DNA of 64,000 bases from Gaiellasilicea sp963761905 (GCA_963761905.1 CAVXIQ010000006.1:372001-436000); one strand, 5' to 3'. Counted from the first letter of the stretch, positions 8,806 through 19,284 are shown. Made by a program: numbers and translations. Notes: a model not told the origin generated them from the sequence alone.

Positions 8806-10994
8806 GCGCGCCGGAGAGCGTCACGTTGACGATCGACGGTCGCGCCGTCGAGGTGGCGAAGGGCACCGGGCTCGTCGAGACCGCCGCCGTCGCCGGGATC
8901 GAGATTCCCGTCTTCTGCTACGAGCCGCGGCTCGGCCCGCCCGTCGGCGCCTGCCGGATGTGCCTGGTCGAGGTCGAGGGGATCCCGAAGCTGCAGGCCG
9001 GCTGCACGCTCACCGCTCAGGACGGGATGGTCGTCCGCACCGGCGCAACCTCGAAGGAAGCGGCCGAAGGCCAGAACGCGACGCTCGAGTTCATCCTCGT
9101 CAACCACCCGCTCGACTGCCCGGTCTGCGACAAGGGCGGCGAGTGCCCGCTCCAGGACCTGACGTTCCGCTACGGGCCCGGCCAGACGCGGATGACCTTT
9201 CCGAAGCGCACGTTCGACAAGCCGATCCCGATCTCGCCCACGATCGCGCTCGACCGCGAGCGCTGCATCCTCTGCTACCGCTGCACGCGCTTCTCGGAGA
9301 GCGTCGCCGAGGACGGCCAGCTCGTCGCCCGCAACCGGGGCGCGATGTCGATGATCACGACCTTCGAGAACGAGCCGTACCGCGACCCGTTCAGCGGCAA
9401 CGTGATCGAGCTCTGCCCGGTCGGCGCGCTCACCTCGACGCAGTACCGCTTCGAGGCGCGCCCGTGGGAGATCCAGAACGTGCCGACCGTCTGCGGGCTC
9501 TGCCCCGTCGGCTGCAACATCACCGCGACGACGCGCGAGGGCAAGGTCAAGCGGATCCTCTCCCGCAACCATCCCGAGGTCGACCAGGGCTGGCTCTGCG
9601 ACAAGGGACGCTTCGCCTACCCGCACCTCTACGCCGACGACCGGATCACGACCCCGCTCGAGCGCGTGCGCCGGCGCGGGTTCACCGAGCTCTCCTGGGA
9701 CGACGCGCTCGATCGGGCCGAGGCGCTCTTGCGCGGCGCGGGCGGCCGGATCGTGACTGCGCTCTCGGGCTCGGAGACGATCGAGGAGGCCTACGCGCTC
9801 GGCCGGCTCCTCCGCGCCGGGCTCGGCGCCAACTCGGCGGTTCTGCCAGAGGCGACGTCGTCGGCGCTCGACGCTTTCCGGGCGCCGCTCTCCTCGATCG
9901 CCCACGCGGAGCTCGTCGTCGTGATCGGCGAGGAGCGCGTCGCCGACCGCGCCCCGATCGTCGAGCTGTGGATCAAGCAGGCACGCCGAAACGGCGCCGA
10001 GGTCGTCGAGCTGGCGGAGCCGAAGCTCGACGCCGAGCTCGAGCAGCGGCTGCGTAGCTCCGACCGCGCCGTGCTGGTCTGGTCGGGACGCGCCGGTGGC
10101 GGCGGCGCCCGGCTCGCGGAGCTCGCGCACTCGCTCGGCTTCGAGGGCAAGCCCGGTTGCTCGGCTTTCAACCTGCCCGCGACGCCGAACGGTCGAGGAG
10201 TGGCCGAAGCCTGGGCCGCGGCGGCGGACGGGGACGAGTCGAACCCCGAGCCGATCGGCCTCCTGATCGTCTCCGGGGACGAGGCCGCCGCCGACCCGGC
10301 GGTGCGCGCGCTCGCCGAGAAGGCCGAGCACGTGCTCGCGATCACGATGTACCACGGCCTCGCGGTCGGCTGGGCCGATCTCGTCCTCCCGGCGACGAGC
10401 TACCTCGAGCGCGACGGCTCGTTCGTCAACCTCGAAGGTCGCGTCCAGCGCCTGCGTCGAAGCGTGATCGCGCCCGTGCCAGACGAGCTCGCGTGGATCT
10501 CGAAGCTCGCGGCACGGTTCGACGTCGAGGTCTCCCCGTATGCCTCGCTCGTCTTCGCCGAGCTGGCGGAGACGGTCTACGGCGGCGAGGCGAGCTTCGG
10601 CGAGGTCGGGGAGCGCGCGCCGCTTCCCGCACGCGCGCCCTTCGTGCAGCCAGAGCCCAGTCCCGTCGCCGCGATTCCGTCGCCGAAGACTGCGCCTGCC
10701 GAGCACTTCCTCGGGACGCTGCGCCTGCTCCGCTACCGGCCGCTCTTCTCCGGCCCGGCCGTCGAGCGGACCCCCGAGCTGCAGTTCCAGCGGCCCGCAG
10801 CCGAGGTCGAGCTCGCCCACGACGATGCCGAGCGCCGCCAGATCGCGAGCGGCGACAGCGTCTCGATCCGCTCGAACGGAACCTCGGTCGCGTTGCGGGC
10901 CCGGGTCAGCCGCAGTCTCGCGGCCGGCACGATCCGGATCGCCGACGAGCACGCGGCCGACCTCCACCGCGACGTCGAGGTGGTGAAGGCATGA
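8802..10994 (+). CDS. nuoG: NADH-quinone oxidoreductase subunit G
   Basis: 730-residue Fe-S subunit. N-terminal ferredoxin domain with a 2Fe-2S site (C39, C51, C54, C68), a His-ligated 4Fe-4S site (H102, C106, C109, C115), a further CILCYRC site, then the molybdopterin-oxidoreductase type domain beginning CGLCPVGCNI, which here should not bind molybdenum. The C-terminal part keeps VLPATSYLERDGSFVNLEG. GTG start at 8802 overlaps the nuoF stop (GTGA); the stop overlaps the nuoH ATG. Intact. Confidence 0.95.
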   Translation: MSAPESVTLTIDGRAVEVAKGTGLVETAAVAGIEIPVFCYEPRLGPPVGACRMCLVEVEGIPKLQAGCTLTAQDGMVVRTGATSKEAAEGQNATLEFILVNHPLDCPVCDKGGECPLQDLTFRYGPGQTRMTFPKRTFDKPIPISPTIALDRERCILCYRCTRFSESVAEDGQLVARNRGAMSMITTFENEPYRDPFSGNVIELCPVGALTSTQYRFEARPWEIQNVPTVCGLCPVGCNITATTREGKVKRILSRNHPEVDQGWLCDKGRFAYPHLYADDRITTPLERVRRRGFTELSWDDALDRAEALLRGAGGRIVTALSGSETIEEAYALGRLLRAGLGANSAVLPEATSSALDAFRAPLSSIAHAELVVVIGEERVADRAPIVELWIKQARRNGAEVVELAEPKLDAELEQRLRSSDRAVLVWSGRAGGGGARLAELAHSLGFEGKPGCSAFNLPATPNGRGVAEAWAAAADGDESNPEPIGLLIVSGDEAAADPAVRALAEKAEHVLAITMYHGLAVGWADLVLPATSYLERDGSFVNLEGRVQRLRRSVIAPVPDELAWISKLAARFDVEVSPYASLVFAELAETVYGGEASFGEVGERAPLPARAPFVQPEPSPVAAIPSPKTAPAEHFLGTLRLLRYRPLFSGPAVERTPELQFQRPAAEVELAHDDAERRQIASGDSVSIRSNGTSVALRARVSRSLAAGTIRIADEHAADLHRDVEVVKA

Positions 10995-11980
10995 CCGAGC
11001 CCTGGTGGATCTCGGTGATCAAGTCGCTGATCATCATCAACCTCGTCCTCGTCGGCTTCGCCTACCTGACGCTCGCCGAGCGGAAGGTGATGGGGCGGAT
11101 GCAGCTTCGCTACGGGCCGAATCGCGCCGGCCCGTTCGGGCTCCTGCAGCCGGCCGCCGACCTGATGAAGCTGATCCGGAAGGAGAGCTTCTTCCCCGCC
11201 TCGGCGGTCGACGTCCTCTACATCGCCTCGCCGTTCGTCGCCGCGTTCACGGCGCTCTCGACGTTCGCGGTGATCCCGTTCGGTCCGGGGTGGGAGATCG
11301 CCGGCTACCAGGTGGACGGGCAGATCGCGGACGTCCCGATCGCGCTGATTCTCATTTTCGCGATCGGCTCGATCGGCACCTTCGGGTTCATCGTCGCCGG
11401 CTGGGCCTCCGACTCGAAGTTCGCTCTCCTCGGCGCGATGCGCACCTGCGCGCAGCTCGTCTCCTACGAGGTCTCGCTCGCGCTCAGCGTCCTCGGCGTC
11501 GTCCTGATGGCGCAGTCGCTCTCGCTGACCGAGATCGTCGCCGGCCAGGACGGGACCTGGTGGTACGTCGTGCCGCAGTTCGTCGGCTTCGTCGTCTTCC
11601 TGCTCGCCGGTACGGCAGAGACTGCCCGGGCGCCCTTCGACCTTCCCGAGGCCGAGCAGGAGCTCGTCGCCGGCTACCACACCGAGTACGGCGGGATGCG
11701 CTTCGGCCTCTTCACGATGAGCGAGTACATCAACCTGATCACGCTCTCGGGCCTCGCCGTGACGCTCTTCCTCGGCGGCTGGCACTTCTTCGTGCTCGAC
11801 GGGCTCGGCCCGATCTGGTTCCTGCTGAAGCTCATCTTCCTGCTCTTCATCTTCATCTGGATCCGGACGACGCTGCCCCGACTGCGCTACGACCAGCTGA
11901 TGCGCTTCGGCTGGAAGGTGCTGCTGCCGGTCGCGACGCTGAACGCCGTCGTCACCGCGATCCTGGTGGTCTGGCTGTGA
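10991..11980 (+). CDS. nuoH: NADH-quinone oxidoreductase subunit H
   Basis: 329-residue membrane subunit at the junction of the hydrophilic and membrane arms, with about eight membrane helices. Conserved loops are present: ERKVMGRMQLRYGPNRAGP after the first helix, LQPAADLMKLIRKE, and GTAETARAPFDLPEAEQEL with the family glutamates. C-terminal RTTLPRLRYDQLMRFGWK is the standard ending. ATGA overlap with nuoG; the stop overlaps the GTG of nuoI. Intact. Confidence 0.97.
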   Translation: MTEPWWISVIKSLIIINLVLVGFAYLTLAERKVMGRMQLRYGPNRAGPFGLLQPAADLMKLIRKESFFPASAVDVLYIASPFVAAFTALSTFAVIPFGPGWEIAGYQVDGQIADVPIALILIFAIGSIGTFGFIVAGWASDSKFALLGAMRTCAQLVSYEVSLALSVLGVVLMAQSLSLTEIVAGQDGTWWYVVPQFVGFVVFLLAGTAETARAPFDLPEAEQELVAGYHTEYGGMRFGLFTMSEYINLITLSGLAVTLFLGGWHFFVLDGLGPIWFLLKLIFLLFIFIWIRTTLPRLRYDQLMRFGWKVLLPVATLNAVVTAILVVWL

Positions 11981-12472
11981 GCTCGCGGCTGGGGGACGCC
12001 GAAGGGCTTCGCCGTCACCTTTCGGCAGATCTTCAAGAAGCCGATCACGCAGCAGTACCCGGAGTACAAGCGGCCGGTCTACCCGCGCTTCCGCGGGCGG
12101 CACCGGCTCCAGGTGCACGAGAACGGGCTCGAGAAGTGCGTCGGCTGCTCGCTCTGCGCCGCCGCCTGCCCGGCGGACTGCATCCGGGTCGTGCCGGCGG
12201 AGAACACCGCCGACAACCGCGTCTCGGCCGGCGAGCGCTACGCGCGGATCTACGAGATCAACCTCAGCCGCTGCATCTTCTGCGGCTACTGCGAGCTCGC
12301 CTGCCCGTTCGACGCGATCACGCTCGGCAACGAGTTCGAGATCTCCGAGTACTCGCGCGACGACCTGATCTACACGAAGGACATGCTGCTGGCGCCGCCG
12401 ATGAAGACAGTGCCGGTGGCCGACCGCGACCTCTACGACACGCCCATCCCGGCGTACCGGTCGAGCTCCTGA
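11977..12472 (+). CDS. nuoI: NADH-quinone oxidoreductase subunit I (apparent frameshift near start)
   Basis: Ferredoxin-like subunit with two 4Fe-4S clusters: CVGCSLCAAACP and CIFCGYCELACP are both complete. The main frame is open back to the nuoH stop with recognisable N-terminal sequence (GFAVTFRQIFKKPITQQYPE) but contains no start codon there. A GTG at 11977, coupled to nuoH by GTGA, is in another frame. Removing one G from the five-G run at 11991-11995 joins them as VSSRLGTPKGFAVTF. I therefore annotate from 11977 and treat the run as an insertion error. Confidence 0.9.
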
Positions 12473-13014
12473 TGGGCAACTTCCTCGTCTGGACGATCTG
12501 GATCGTCGCGGCCGCGGCGTGCCTCGGCTCGGCGATCGCCGTCGTCTCGTTCACGAACCCGTTCTTCTCGGCGCTCGCGCTGATCGGCAACCTGGCCTCG
12601 CTCGCAGTTCTCTTCCTGCTCGCCTCCGCCGAGTTCGTCGCGGCGGCTCAGGTGCTCGTCTACGCAGGCGCCGTGATGGTGATGTTCCTCTTCGTGATCG
12701 CCTACCTCGGCGGCCGCGCCGACGCGCCTTTCGCCGGAGGAGCCTCGTGGGTCTCCTGGGCCGCGGTCCTCGCCGCGACCGCGCTGCTCGTCGAGATCGT
12801 CCTCGTGATCGGGCTCAAGGCGGGCGACCTGCTCGCGGACGAGGCCGACATCGACGCGGCCTTCGGCAGCCCCGCCGCGATCGGGGAGTTCTTCCTGACC
12901 GACCACCTGCTCGCGTTCGAGATCACCTCGATCGTGCTCCTGATCGCGGCTGTCGGCGGGGTCATTCTGGGGACGAAGACGCGGGCGGAAGAGGAGCTGG
13001 ATGCAAGGTCCTGA
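12472..13014 (+). CDS. nuoJ: NADH-quinone oxidoreductase subunit J
   Basis: 180-residue membrane subunit with five predicted helices. The third helix region (AAAQVLVYAGAVMVMFLFVIA) matches the conserved, kinked helix of NuoJ whose rotation is part of proton coupling. The start codon overlaps the nuoI stop (TGATG) and the end overlaps nuoK by 14 bases. Intact. Confidence 0.93.
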   Translation: MGNFLVWTIWIVAAAACLGSAIAVVSFTNPFFSALALIGNLASLAVLFLLASAEFVAAAQVLVYAGAVMVMFLFVIAYLGGRADAPFAGGASWVSWAAVLAATALLVEIVLVIGLKAGDLLADEADIDAAFGSPAAIGEFFLTDHLLAFEITSIVLLIAAVGGVILGTKTRAEEELDARS

Positions 13015-13309
13015 CGTCACCTGGTACCTCGTCGTCAGCGCGCTTCTCTTCTCGATCGGGACGCTCGGAGTGCTGATGCGCCGGAGCCCGCTGATCGTCC
13101 TGCTCTCGCTCGAGATCATGCTCAACTCCGCGAACCTCGCTCTGATCTCGTTCTCGCGGCTCCACGGCGACCACGACGGCCAGATCTTCGCGCTCGCCGT
13201 GATGGCCGTCGCCGCCTCCGAGGTGGTCGTGGGCCTCGGCCTGATCGTGGCGATCGCGCGACGCAAGCTCGTCCTCGACGTCGACCGCTTCCGGGTGCTG
13301 AGGGGATGA
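13001..13309 (+). CDS. nuoK: NADH-quinone oxidoreductase subunit K
   Basis: 102-residue, three-helix membrane subunit. The two buried glutamates expected for proton transfer are in LSLEIMLNSANL and AASEVVVGLGLIVA. It begins inside the nuoJ end, and its stop is one base before the nuoL ATG. The C-terminal tail (RRKLVLDVDRFRVLRG) is slightly longer than usual. Intact. Confidence 0.95.
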   Translation: MQGPDVTWYLVVSALLFSIGTLGVLMRRSPLIVLLSLEIMLNSANLALISFSRLHGDHDGQIFALAVMAVAASEVVVGLGLIVAIARRKLVLDVDRFRVLRG

Positions 13310-13310
13310 G

Positions 13311-15209
13311 ATGACGCAGGGCGCCTGGATCTGCCTGCTCGCGCCGCTGGCCGGCGCGTGGACGATCACCGCGATGGGCGACTCGATCACGAGGCGCACC
13401 GCCGCGTGGATCTCGACGATCTCGGTCTTCGTCGCCTTCGGCGGCGCGATCGCCTCCTTCGTCGGGCTCCTCCAGCGCGGCGAGGAGGAGCGGCAGGCGC
13501 TGACGACCGCCTGGACGTGGCTCTCGACCGGGAACTTCGAGATCGGGCTGACGCTGCTCGTCGACCCGCTCGCGGCGACGATGATGCTGATCGTCTCGGG
13601 CGTCGGCGGCCTGATCGTCCTCTACTCGGTCGGCTACATGGACGGCGACGACGGAGGAGCGGCGCTACTTCGCCTACATGTCGTTCTTCGTCTTCTCGAT
13701 GCTCCTGCTCGTCCAGGCCGGGAACTTCCTGATCCTGCTCGTCGGGTGGGGGCTCGTCGGCCTCGCCTCGTACCTCCTGATCGGCTTCTGGCACGAGCGG
13801 CCGGAGGCGGTCGCAGCGGCCAAGAAGGCGTTCATCATGAACGCGTTCGGCGACGCGACGATGGCGCTCGCCTTCTTCGTCCTGATCTGGACGACCGGGA
13901 CGCTCGAGTTCGCCGAGGCGTTCACGGGCGCCGAGGCGATGTCCTCGACCGCGGTCAACCTCGTCGCGCTGGGGCTGCTCGGCGGCGCGGTCGCCAAGTC
14001 GGCCCAGATCCCGCTCCACACGTGGCTTCCGGATGCGATGGAAGGCCCGACGCCCGTCTCGGCGCTGATCCACGCCGCGACGATGGTCACAGCCGGCGTC
14101 TACCTGATCGTGCGCGCGCACCCGCTCTTCGAGCTGGCGCCGTCGGTCCAGGATCTCACCGCCGGCCTCGGGGCGCTGACGCTCGTCGTCGCGGGCTTCG
14201 TCGCGCTCGTGCAGACGGACATCAAGCGCGTGATCGCCTACTCGACGATGTCGCAGATCGGCTACATGTTCCTCGCCGTCGGGCTCGGCGCCTACGCGAG
14301 CGGGATGTTCCACCTGATGACGCACGCCTTCTTCAAGGCGCTGCTCTTCATGGCCGCAGGGCTCGTGATCCACCATCTTGCCGGCGAGCAGGACATCCGC
14401 CGGATGGGCGGCGTGCGGAAGGCGATGCCGAAGACGTTCCTGGCGTTCCTCGTCGGCTCGCTCGCGCTCGTCGGGATCCCGCCGCTTTCGGGCTTCTTCT
14501 CGAAGGACTCGATCCTCGCGGCCGCCCTCGCGAGCGGCACCTACGGCGCGATTCTCCTGGCCGCCGGCCTGCTCGGAGCGCTCCTGACCGGGCTCTACAC
14601 CTTCCGGCTGCTCTTCGTCGTCTTCCTCGGCGAGCCGTCACCCCTCGTCCGGCAGCACTCTGAAGCAAGCCACGACGGCCATGGGACGGCGAGGGGCCGT
14701 GGACTATGACCATCCCGGTCGCGATCCTCGCCGGGCTCGCCGTCGTCGGCGGCTGGATCAACGTCCCCGGGCTCTGGCATCCGTTCGGCGACTGGCTTCA
14801 CGGCGTCGCCGAGCCGCTCGTCGAGCCGACCGTGACGCAGGACTACGTCACGAGCGTGCTCGCCGTCTCGCTCGGCCTGCTCGGAATCGCGACCGCCTGG
14901 TTCTTCTATGTGGCCCGCAAGCGCGAGCTGCCGCGCGCGGCCACCACCCGCGACATCCTCGAGCACAAGCTCTACTTCGACGAGCTCTACGACACGATCT
15001 TCTACCGGCCCGCGGTCTGGCTCTCCGGCGCCCTGCGGCGCTGGATCGAGGAGCCGCTGATCGGCGGCTCGATCGCGGGCCTCACGTTCGGCGCCCGCCG
15101 CGCGGGCGGCGCGCTCGGCGAGGCCCAGACGGGCTACCTCCGGAGCTATGCGCTCGCGATCGCCGCCGCGGTCGCCGTCCTGATCGTCGTCTTCGTGGCC
15201 GTCCAGTGA
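13311..15209 (+). CDS. nuoL: NADH-quinone oxidoreductase subunit L (two apparent frameshifts)
   Basis: Distal antiporter-like subunit and proton channel with the long lateral helix. The sequence reads in three pieces: 13311 to about 13650, 13653 to about 14670, and about 14690 to 15209. The joins restore family sequence: GYMDGDD then EERRYFAYMSFFVF (one extra G at 13653-13654), and a loop before GPWTMTIPVAILAGLAVVGG (net one base short). Key channel residues are present in GWGLVGLASYLLIGFW, KSAQIPLHTWLPDAMEGPTP and HLMTHAFFKALLFMAAG. The net frame is restored at the end. I regard the shifts as sequence errors in an essential, otherwise intact gene. Confidence 0.9.
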
Positions 15210-15233
15210 GGCAGCGGCAGTGAGCCCCGAGCG

Positions 15234-16661
15234 ATGACGACGGCACTGATCTTCCTCCCGCTCGCCGGGGCGCTCCTGGTCTGGCTGCTGCCGTTCCACG
15301 GTCGCGCATCCGGTGTCCTGGCGACGCTCGTCGCGCTGGCCGAGGTCGTGCTCTTCGTCGTTGCGGTTCGCCAGTTCGACTTCGCGCAGAACCTCCAGCT
15401 CGTCGACCGACAGAGCTGGTTCAGCGACCTCGGCGTCTCCTACCACGTCGGCTTCTTCGGCTTCTCGCTCTGGCTCGCCGGACTGACGGTCGTCGTCTGC
15501 GCCGCCGCGATCGGCTATGCGACGTGGGCGAACCGCGCCCGCGCGCGCGCCTACCACGGCCTGCTGCTCTTCCTGACGGGCTCGATCGTCGGTGTCTTCG
15601 CGGCCCAGGATCTCCTCGTCTTCTACGTCTTCTTCGAGGCGATGCTGATCCCGATCTACGTCCTGATCGGCGTCTGGGGCGGCGAGCGACGAGCGTTCGC
15701 GACGCTCAAGTTCGTCGTCTACACGATGGCCGGCTCGCTCCTGATGCTCGCGGCGATCGTCGGCTTCGGCCTCTCGCAGGGCACGTTCGACCTCGTCGAG
15801 TCGGGTGTCTCGACGAACAACTGGATCTTCCTCGGCTTCCTCGCGGCGTTCGCGGTCAAGGCGCCGCTCTTCCCCTTCCACGGCTGGCTCGTCGACGCCT
15901 ACCGGGAGTCACCCGCCGAGGTGGCGGCAATCCTCTCGGGCGTCGTCTCGAAGGCCGCGGTCTACGGCCTCTTCCGGATCTCGATCGCGAAGTTCCCGGA
16001 GCCGGTGGCGGACTTCCAGGTGCCGATCCTCGTCGCTGCCTCGATCGGGCTCGTCTACGGCTCGCTGCTCGCGTTCCGCGCGCGCGACGTTCGCTCAGTC
16101 ACTGCCTACTCGTCGATGGCGCAGATGGGGCTGATCGTGCTCGGGCTCTTCTCGCTGAACGAACTCGGCGTCAACGGGGCGATCCTCCAGTCGGTGGCCC
16201 ACGGGCTCGTCTCGGCGACCCTCTTCTTCCTGGCCGGGATGCTCGAGACGCGCACCGGTACGAGCGCGTTCGAGCGGCTCGGGGGGATGGCGCGCGGACG
16301 GCCCGATCTCGCGACAGTGCTCCTGGTCGTCGGCGTGATCGGGCTCGCCGTGCCCGGCTCGGTCTCGTTCGCGGGCGAGTTCCTGATCCTCGCCGGGATC
16401 TACGCCGAGGGCTGGGGCTGGGCGGTCGTCGGCGCGTTCGCAATCGTCCTCGCCGCGATGTACATGCTGCGGCTGATCTCGGCCGTACTCCACCGCTCGC
16501 GCGGGGACGCCGTGCGAGACGAGGCGCACGACCTGCGTCCGGCCGAGCTCGCGGTCGTGCTGCCGCTCGTCGCCGCGCTGCTCTTCCTCTCGGCCTCACC
16601 GGCGTCGATCACCGAGCGCAACTTCCCGGTCCCGGGCAGCGCAGCCGAGGCGCCCGAATGA
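15234..16661 (+). CDS. nuoM: NADH-quinone oxidoreductase subunit M
   Basis: 475-residue antiporter-like membrane subunit with about 14 helices. Visible channel motifs are FFEAMLIPIYVLIGVWGG, KAPLFPFHGWLVDAYRESP and SVAHGLVSATLFFLAGMLE, carrying the conserved glutamate, lysine and histidine. ATG at 15234, 24 bases after nuoL; the stop overlaps the nuoN ATG. Intact. Confidence 0.96.
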   Translation: MTTALIFLPLAGALLVWLLPFHGRASGVLATLVALAEVVLFVVAVRQFDFAQNLQLVDRQSWFSDLGVSYHVGFFGFSLWLAGLTVVVCAAAIGYATWANRARARAYHGLLLFLTGSIVGVFAAQDLLVFYVFFEAMLIPIYVLIGVWGGERRAFATLKFVVYTMAGSLLMLAAIVGFGLSQGTFDLVESGVSTNNWIFLGFLAAFAVKAPLFPFHGWLVDAYRESPAEVAAILSGVVSKAAVYGLFRISIAKFPEPVADFQVPILVAASIGLVYGSLLAFRARDVRSVTAYSSMAQMGLIVLGLFSLNELGVNGAILQSVAHGLVSATLFFLAGMLETRTGTSAFERLGGMARGRPDLATVLLVVGVIGLAVPGSVSFAGEFLILAGIYAEGWGWAVVGAFAIVLAAMYMLRLISAVLHRSRGDAVRDEAHDLRPAELAVVLPLVAALLFLSASPASITERNFPVPGSAAEAPE

Positions 16662-18122
16662 TCGAGACGCCGAAGGTCGACTGGCTGGCGCTCTCGCCGA
16701 CGCTGGCGCTCCTGGCAGCAGCGGGCATCGCGCTCCTCGCCGCCGTGATCGGCCCGGCGTGGTTTCGCCGCGGCTTCGCCGCCTTCGTCACGTTCGCCGG
16801 CTTCGTCACCGCAGGTGTCTTCGCCGGCATCCTCTTCGACCGCACGCCCGAGCCCCAGCAGCTCCTGAGCGAGTCGATGACGCGCGACCGCTGGGCCGCC
16901 CTCGCGGCGATCGTCCTGGCCGGTGCCGGCGCGCTCTCCGTGCTCGTCTCCTGGGGCGAGAAGCGCCGAGACCACGGCGGCGAGTACTACACGCTGCTCG
17001 CGGCGGCAGGTGCCGGGATGATCTTCTTCGTCGGAGCGTCGAACCTGATGACGCTCTTCCTCGCGCTCGAGTGGTTCTCGATCTCGCTCTACATCCTCTG
17101 CGCGCTCGACACCCATCGGGAGACCTCGCTCGAGGCAGGCCTGAAGTACCTGATCGTGGGCAGCTTCGGCTCGGGGATCCTCCTCTTCGGCTCGGCGCTC
17201 GTCTACGGCGCCACCGGCGAGCTCGGCTTCTCGGCGATCGCCGAAGCGGGAGCACGACGACGCGCTGCTGCTCGCGGGGCTCGCGATGATCATCGCGGGG
17301 CTCGGCTTCAAGGTCTCCGCGGCGCCGTTCCACATGTGGACGCCCGACGTGTATCAGGGCGCGCCCACCTCCGTGACCGCGTTCATGTCGGCGGCGACGA
17401 AGGTGGCGGCGCTCGTGCTGACGATGCGGATCCTCACCGTCGCCTTCCCCGAGCAGGAGCACCTGTGGACGGTCGCAGTCGCGGTGATCGCGATCGTCTC
17501 GCTCGCCGTCGGCAACATCGCGGCGCTCGTCCAGCGCGACCTGAAGCGGCTGCTCGCCTACTCATCGATCTCGCACGCGGGCTTCATGCTGATCGCGGTC
17601 GCCGCGAACAACGAGCTCGGTGGTCGCGCGCTCCTCTACTACCTGATCCCGTACAGCGCGATGTCGATCGGCTCGTTCGCAGTCGTCGCGGCGCGGGAGC
17701 GGGAGCTCGGCGTGCCTGTGACGCTCGACAACCTCGGCGGCTTCCTCTGGGAGCGGCCGTTCCTCGGCGCCTCGATGTGGGTCTTCCTGCTCGGGCTGAT
17801 GGGGATGCCGCTGACGGGCGGGCTCGTCGGCAAGTTCTACGTCTTCTCGGCCGCGTACGAGGCAGGCTTGTGGTGGCTCGTCGTCGCCGGCGTGATCGCG
17901 ACCGCCATCTCGCTCACGTACTACCTGCGGGTGCTGCTCGCGATGTGGACGAGGCCCGAGCCAACCGCCTTGCGGCCGGCGCTCGCCGGCGGCTCGCCTC
18001 CATTCGATCCGCTGCTCGCGAGCGGCGTCTTCGCCTCGCTCGTCGTCACGGTCGGCTCGTTCTTCTTCGTGCAGCCGCTGATCGACCTGGCGCGCGACGC
18101 CGCGTCGTCGCTGCCGCTCTGA
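16658..18122 (+). CDS. nuoN: NADH-quinone oxidoreductase subunit N (one apparent frameshift)
   Basis: Third antiporter-like subunit and last gene of the operon. The first part (FLALEWFSISLYILCAL, GLKYLIVGSFGSGILLFGSA) and the second (KVSAAPFHMWTPDVYQGAPT, RDLKRLLAYSSISHAGFML) are in different frames. They join cleanly as AEAEHDDALLLAGLAMIIAG if one G is dropped from the GGG at 17248-17250. It ends 15 bases before the stop of a convergent small membrane-protein gene; no clear terminator hairpin is seen between them. Confidence 0.92.
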
Positions 18123-18137
18123 CCGGCTAGCTGCTTC

Positions 18138-18527
18138 CTACTTGGCAGCCCGAGCCGCGCGGAGGGTGCGTGGCGCGGCGGCTGTGGCGGAGAGGAGCGC
18201 CTGGAGCGCGAAGAGGGCGAGGCAGACGAGGACGCACGTCGCGCCGACCGTGGGCGGCGGTCGGCCTTCCAGGAGCGGCGCCCGGACGGCCGCGCCGAGG
18301 AGGAGGAACGGGACTGCGGCGGCCGAGAGCGCCGCGAGAACTCGGTCGAGCGGCTCCGGGGCGCTGCCGTCGAGAACGGCGCCGAGCGCGGCGAGGGCGA
18401 CGACTGCCGCGACGGGGATCGCGACGACGAGGGCGTAGTAGGCGAGCTCGTACGCACCCGCGGCGTCGGCGAGGGCGGCGCCGAGCGCGAGGCCGACGGT
18501 GAGAGCGCGAAGCCGCATCGCGAGCAT
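18138..18527 (-). CDS. Small hydrophobic membrane protein, unknown
   Basis: About 129 residues, convergent with nuoN and divergent from the hydrolase at 18580. It has four hydrophobic stretches of helix length (starting ALTVGLALGAALA, ALVVAIPVAAVVALAALG, VLAALSAAAVPFLLLGAA, CVLVCLALFALQALLS) and a basic tail. Start could be the ATG at 18527 or 18518. I do not recognise the family. The opposite strand is also open but gives arginine-rich sequence without domains. Confidence 0.55.
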   Translation of the reverse strand: MLAMRLRALTVGLALGAALADAAGAYELAYYALVVAIPVAAVVALAALGAVLDGSAPEPLDRVLAALSAAAVPFLLLGAAVRAPLLEGRPPPTVGATCVLVCLALFALQALLSATAAAPRTLRAARAAK

Positions 18528-18579
18528 GTTCGCCGCCCGATCGGACGGTCCTCCAGGCCCCTTTTGTACGCTCCGGGGC

Positions 18580-19284
18580 ATGGCGACCAATGGAAGTCTC
18601 ACCTGGCTCGGGCACGCGGCCTTCCGCATCGACAGCCCCGGTGGCAAGCGGTTCTACGTCGATCCGTTCCTGACCGGCAACCCGAGCTGCCCGGAGGCCG
18701 AGCAGGAGCCCGAGCGGGTCGATGCGATCTTCATCACGCACGGGCACGGCGATCACTACGGCGACGCGATCGCGCTCGCCGCGAAGTTCGGCTGCACGGT
18801 CGTGGCGCCGGTCGAGCTCGCCGATTGGCTAGGCGGCCAGGGCGTCGAGGACGTTCGCGACCCGAACAAGGGCGGCACCGTCGAGCTCGACGGGGTGAAG
18901 GTGACGCTCACGCACGCGCAGCACTCGTCGAGCACGAACGACGGCACCTACGCCGGCGAGCCCTGCGGCCTCGTGATCGAGCTCGAGAGCGGCTTCACGA
19001 TCTATTTCTCAGGCGACACGAACGTCTTCGGCGACATGGCGCTGATCGCCCGGATCTACGAGCCCGACCTCGTCGTGCTCCCGATCGGCGACCACTACAC
19101 GATGGGCCCGCGCGAGGCGGCCTTCGCGCTCGAGCTGCTCGGCGCGACGCGGTGCGTTCCCTCGCACTACGGCACCTTCCCCGTCCTCACGGGCACACCC
19201 GAGAAGCTGCGGGAGCAGGCGGCGCAGCTCGGGCTCGACGTGACGGTCGAGGCGCCGGAGCCCGGTGGGTCGATCGAGCTGTGA
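18580..19284 (+). CDS. UPF0173-type metal-dependent hydrolase (metallo-beta-lactamase fold)
   Basis: 234-residue MBL-fold protein of the short UPF0173 type. WLGHAAFRI at the N-terminus, the metal motif HGHGDHYGD near residue 52, then HAQHSS, FSGDTNVFGDM and a C-terminal PSHYGTFP provide the usual histidine and aspartate ligands. The native substrate of this family is not established. Start chosen at ATG 18580 because WLGH normally lies near residue 10. The stop overlaps the next GTG (GTGA at 19281-19284), so it heads a four-gene operon. Confidence 0.88.
   Translation: MATNGSLTWLGHAAFRIDSPGGKRFYVDPFLTGNPSCPEAEQEPERVDAIFITHGHGDHYGDAIALAAKFGCTVVAPVELADWLGGQGVEDVRDPNKGGTVELDGVKVTLTHAQHSSSTNDGTYAGEPCGLVIELESGFTIYFSGDTNVFGDMALIARIYEPDLVVLPIGDHYTMGPREAAFALELLGATRCVPSHYGTFPVLTGTPEKLREQAAQLGLDVTVEAPEPGGSIEL

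Noticed and set aside
8667..10967. A 766-codon minus-strand open frame antisense to nuoG
   Set aside because: It has no domains and biased composition, and mirrors an intact nuoG; a shadow frame.
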